Assembly (NCBI RefSeq): GCF_001468225.1
Contig: NZ_LNRU01000002.1
Location: 62,001 to 126,000, forward strand
DNA from: Sphingopyxis sp. H053
Lineage (GTDB): Bacteria; Pseudomonadota; Alphaproteobacteria; Sphingomonadales; Sphingomonadaceae
Reading direction: 5' to 3'
DNA: 64,000 nucleotides
Numbering within the stretch: the first letter of the stretch is position 1; every line of letters begins with the position of its first letter. The notes under the pieces were generated by a model that did not search any database, was not told the DNA's origin, and worked only from the letters and a program-made list of their open reading frames with translations. Both the position numbers and the translations under genes were made by a program. Positions 62,513-64,000 of this stretch are shown here, in pieces.

Positions 62513-63691
62513 TCACTGACGCAATTGGGCGCCACCGAGCCGTTGCACGATCATGGCGGCCCCCACGCCCATAGCCCCAGTCAAGACGACCATTCCATAA
62601 CGCCCGTTGCAGGCATCAAGGGCGTCGAGCAGCGTCGACGTCAGAATCGCGCCGCTGGCGCCCATCGGATGACCCTTCGCCAAGTGCCCGCCGCCGACAT
62701 TGACGCACGACGGATCGGCGTCGCGGTCGCGGAGGAATTTGGCGATGGTGACGGCAAAGGCCTCCATGAATTCGATCCGGTCGAGATCCGCGAGACCAAG
62801 GCCGGCGCGCGCGAGCACCTTGTCCATCGCGGCGAAGCCAGCGGTCAGCGAGGCGGCCGGATCGCCGCCGCTTTCGGCAAAGGCGATCGCGCGCGCGCGC
62901 GGGGCGGGGCCGAGCCCTTCGGCGCCAACGAGCGCGAGGCCCGCGCCGTCGCAGATCGGCGGGGCGTGGGCGATGCTGTGGAGCGGCTCGAAGGTCGCGC
63001 CGTCGAGCGCGCCGGCATATTGCGGCTGCAAGTCGCCGAAGGCAGGCGGCGCGGCGGCGAGCGATTCGGCCGTCGTCTGCGGCCGGATGCATTCCTCGCC
63101 GGTCAGCGCGCCGGTCGCGATGCGCGAATGCTGCAAGCGCGGGTCGGCATCCGCTGCCGCGGCCTTTTGCTGCGAGGCGAGAGCAACCGCGTCGAGCTCG
63201 GCGCGGGTGATGCCTTCGGCGTTCGCGAGCCGGTCGGCGGCGAGCACCGGCGGGACAAAGCGCGCGCGGGCCGGCAGGCTATCGTCGTCATAATAGGCCG
63301 CGCGGTCGCCCAGAAACGGGCTCCGGCTCATCAATTCGATCCCGCCCGCGAGGATGCACGTGGCTTCGCCGCTCGCGACCTTTGCGACCGCTTGACCGAT
63401 CGCCGACAGCCCCGATGCGCAATAATTGTTGATGCTGTGCGCCGCCGTCGTGTCGGGCAGGCCCGCATGGAGCTTTGACACCAGCGCGATATGCCCGCCC
63501 TGCGCGCCGCTTTGCGTGACGCAGCCGAGGAGCAGCGCATCGGGATTGGCCGCGACATTGCCGCAGCGCGCCGCGAGCGCCGCCGCCTGCTGGCGCACGA
63601 GTTCCTGCGGGGTCAGCGCGGCGAGACCGCCATCGGGCCGCGCCTTGCCGCGCGGTGTCCGCACCGCGTCATAGAGATAGACGTTGGTCAA
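62513..63691 (-). CDS. Thiolase family protein (acetyl-CoA C-acyltransferase-like)
   Basis: A 392-residue thiolase. The acyl-accepting cysteine is C91 in NNYCASGLSAIG, and the histidine is in LAKGHPMGASGA. The second catalytic cysteine, usually in a CxGGG motif near the C-terminus, is a threonine here (VVLTGAMGVGAAM). VRTPRGKARPDGGLAALTP at the start is normal. The start is a TTG at 63691. It follows 3 bases after another thiolase gene, so they are one operon. Confidence 0.85.
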   Translation of the reverse strand: MTNVYLYDAVRTPRGKARPDGGLAALTPQELVRQQAAALAARCGNVAANPDALLLGCVTQSGAQGGHIALVSKLHAGLPDTTAAHSINNYCASGLSAIGQAVAKVASGEATCILAGGIELMSRSPFLGDRAAYYDDDSLPARARFVPPVLAADRLANAEGITRAELDAVALASQQKAAAADADPRLQHSRIATGALTGEECIRPQTTAESLAAAPPAFGDLQPQYAGALDGATFEPLHSIAHAPPICDGAGLALVGAEGLGPAPRARAIAFAESGGDPAASLTAGFAAMDKVLARAGLGLADLDRIEFMEAFAVTIAKFLRDRDADPSCVNVGGGHLAKGHPMGASGAILTSTLLDALDACNGRYGMVVLTGAMGVGAAMIVQRLGGAQLRQ

Positions 63692-63694
63692 GAA

Positions 63695-64000
63695 TCAGAC
63701 GCCGACGACGAAGCTGACCGCGGTCGTTGCGCTGCCGCCGACGTTGAAGGTCGCGAAATTGCGCGCACCCTCGACCTGATAATCGCCGGCGTTGCCGGTG
63801 ACCTGGCGCCAGCTGTCGAGCAGCATCCGAACCCCCGTTGCACCGACCGGATGGCCAAGGCCAATCAGCCCGCCCGACGGATTGACCGGCAGCTTCCCGC
63901 CGAGCCCAATCGTCCCATCCTCGACCGCGCGCCAGCTTTCGCCCGGCGGCGTGATGCCGAAATGGTCGATCGCCATATATTCGGTGATCGAGAAACAGTC
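63695..64000 (-). CDS. Thiolase C-terminal part (SCP-x/lipid-transfer type), truncated by the window edge
   Basis: The frame enters from the right edge (…DCFSITEY at 63977-64000) and ends at 63695. [17 protein letters not shown] has the catalytic histidine, and the end is [16 protein letters not shown]. The pattern of a [12 protein letters not shown] segment and no CxGGG cysteine matches the thiolase/SCP-x-like family. With the next gene it probably forms a two-part thiolase or beta-oxidation pair. Only about 101 residues are visible. Confidence 0.85.
   Translation of the reverse strand, partial: DCFSITEYMAIDHFGITPPGESWRAVEDGTIGLGGKLPVNPSGGLIGLGHPVGATGVRMLLDSWRQVTGNAGDYQVEGARNFATFNVGGSATTAVSFVVGV

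Overview
This 64-kb window looks like chromosomal DNA from a high-GC alphaproteobacterium of the order Sphingomonadales. Sphingopyxis or a close relative is my inference from codon style, the suf operon layout and the CobS/CobT proteins. Genes are dense, and neighbouring genes often overlap by four bases (ATGA or GTGA). I see no rRNA, tRNA, CRISPR array, prophage or classical insertion sequence. Only one gap between genes reaches about 300 bases (9776-10080); it holds a terminator and the suf promoter.

Layout. 1-9.8 kb: two VOC proteins, a glyoxalase II-type hydrolase, a lipoprotein, an acyl-CoA synthetase, gamma-glutamyltransferase, pyrD, a DUF885 lipoprotein and an AraC-type regulator. 10-16 kb: a complete suf iron-sulfur operon (Rrf2 regulator, sufB, an unknown lipoprotein, sufC, sufD, sufS, a MIP18/SufT-like gene, a SufA-like gene). 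16-24 kb: MddA-like methyltransferase, extensin-family protein, flavin-dependent halogenase with a LacI-type operator, cation/proton antiporter, toxin-antitoxin pair, cytochrome P450. 24-34.5 kb: a repeat-rich lipoprotein, two dicarboxylate symporters, then a long leftward run (DnaJ-like, YihY, fabI, GNAT, DUF559, aroC, SLC13). 34.6-43 kb: pdxH, phzF-like gene, serine hydrolase, AraC regulator, alpha/beta hydrolase, pirin, cupin, bolA, J-domain protein. 43-49.4 kb: cobS and cobT, separated by a DUF900 hydrolase, an MFS transporter and a second DUF559 gene. 49.4-64 kb: LysR and cupin, paired small periplasmic proteins, a ThDP enzyme with an aldehyde dehydrogenase, an LpxH-like phosphatase with a glycosyltransferase, a TonB-dependent receptor, guaA and two thiolases.

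The most unusual feature is a family of paired palindromic repeats. Two pairs enclose a small DUF559 (Vsr-like PD-(D/E)XK nuclease) gene, at 30677-31156 and 47128-47583. Three pairs are empty, at 5665-5798, 43198-43375 and 54523-54640, and one half-copy lies inside the start of sufS. This resembles an autonomous element with MITE-like derivatives, with a nuclease in the role that RAYT transposases play for REP elements. A second palindrome family, with CGTC...GACG ends, fills four gaps between convergent genes and also sits at two places in the suf operon.
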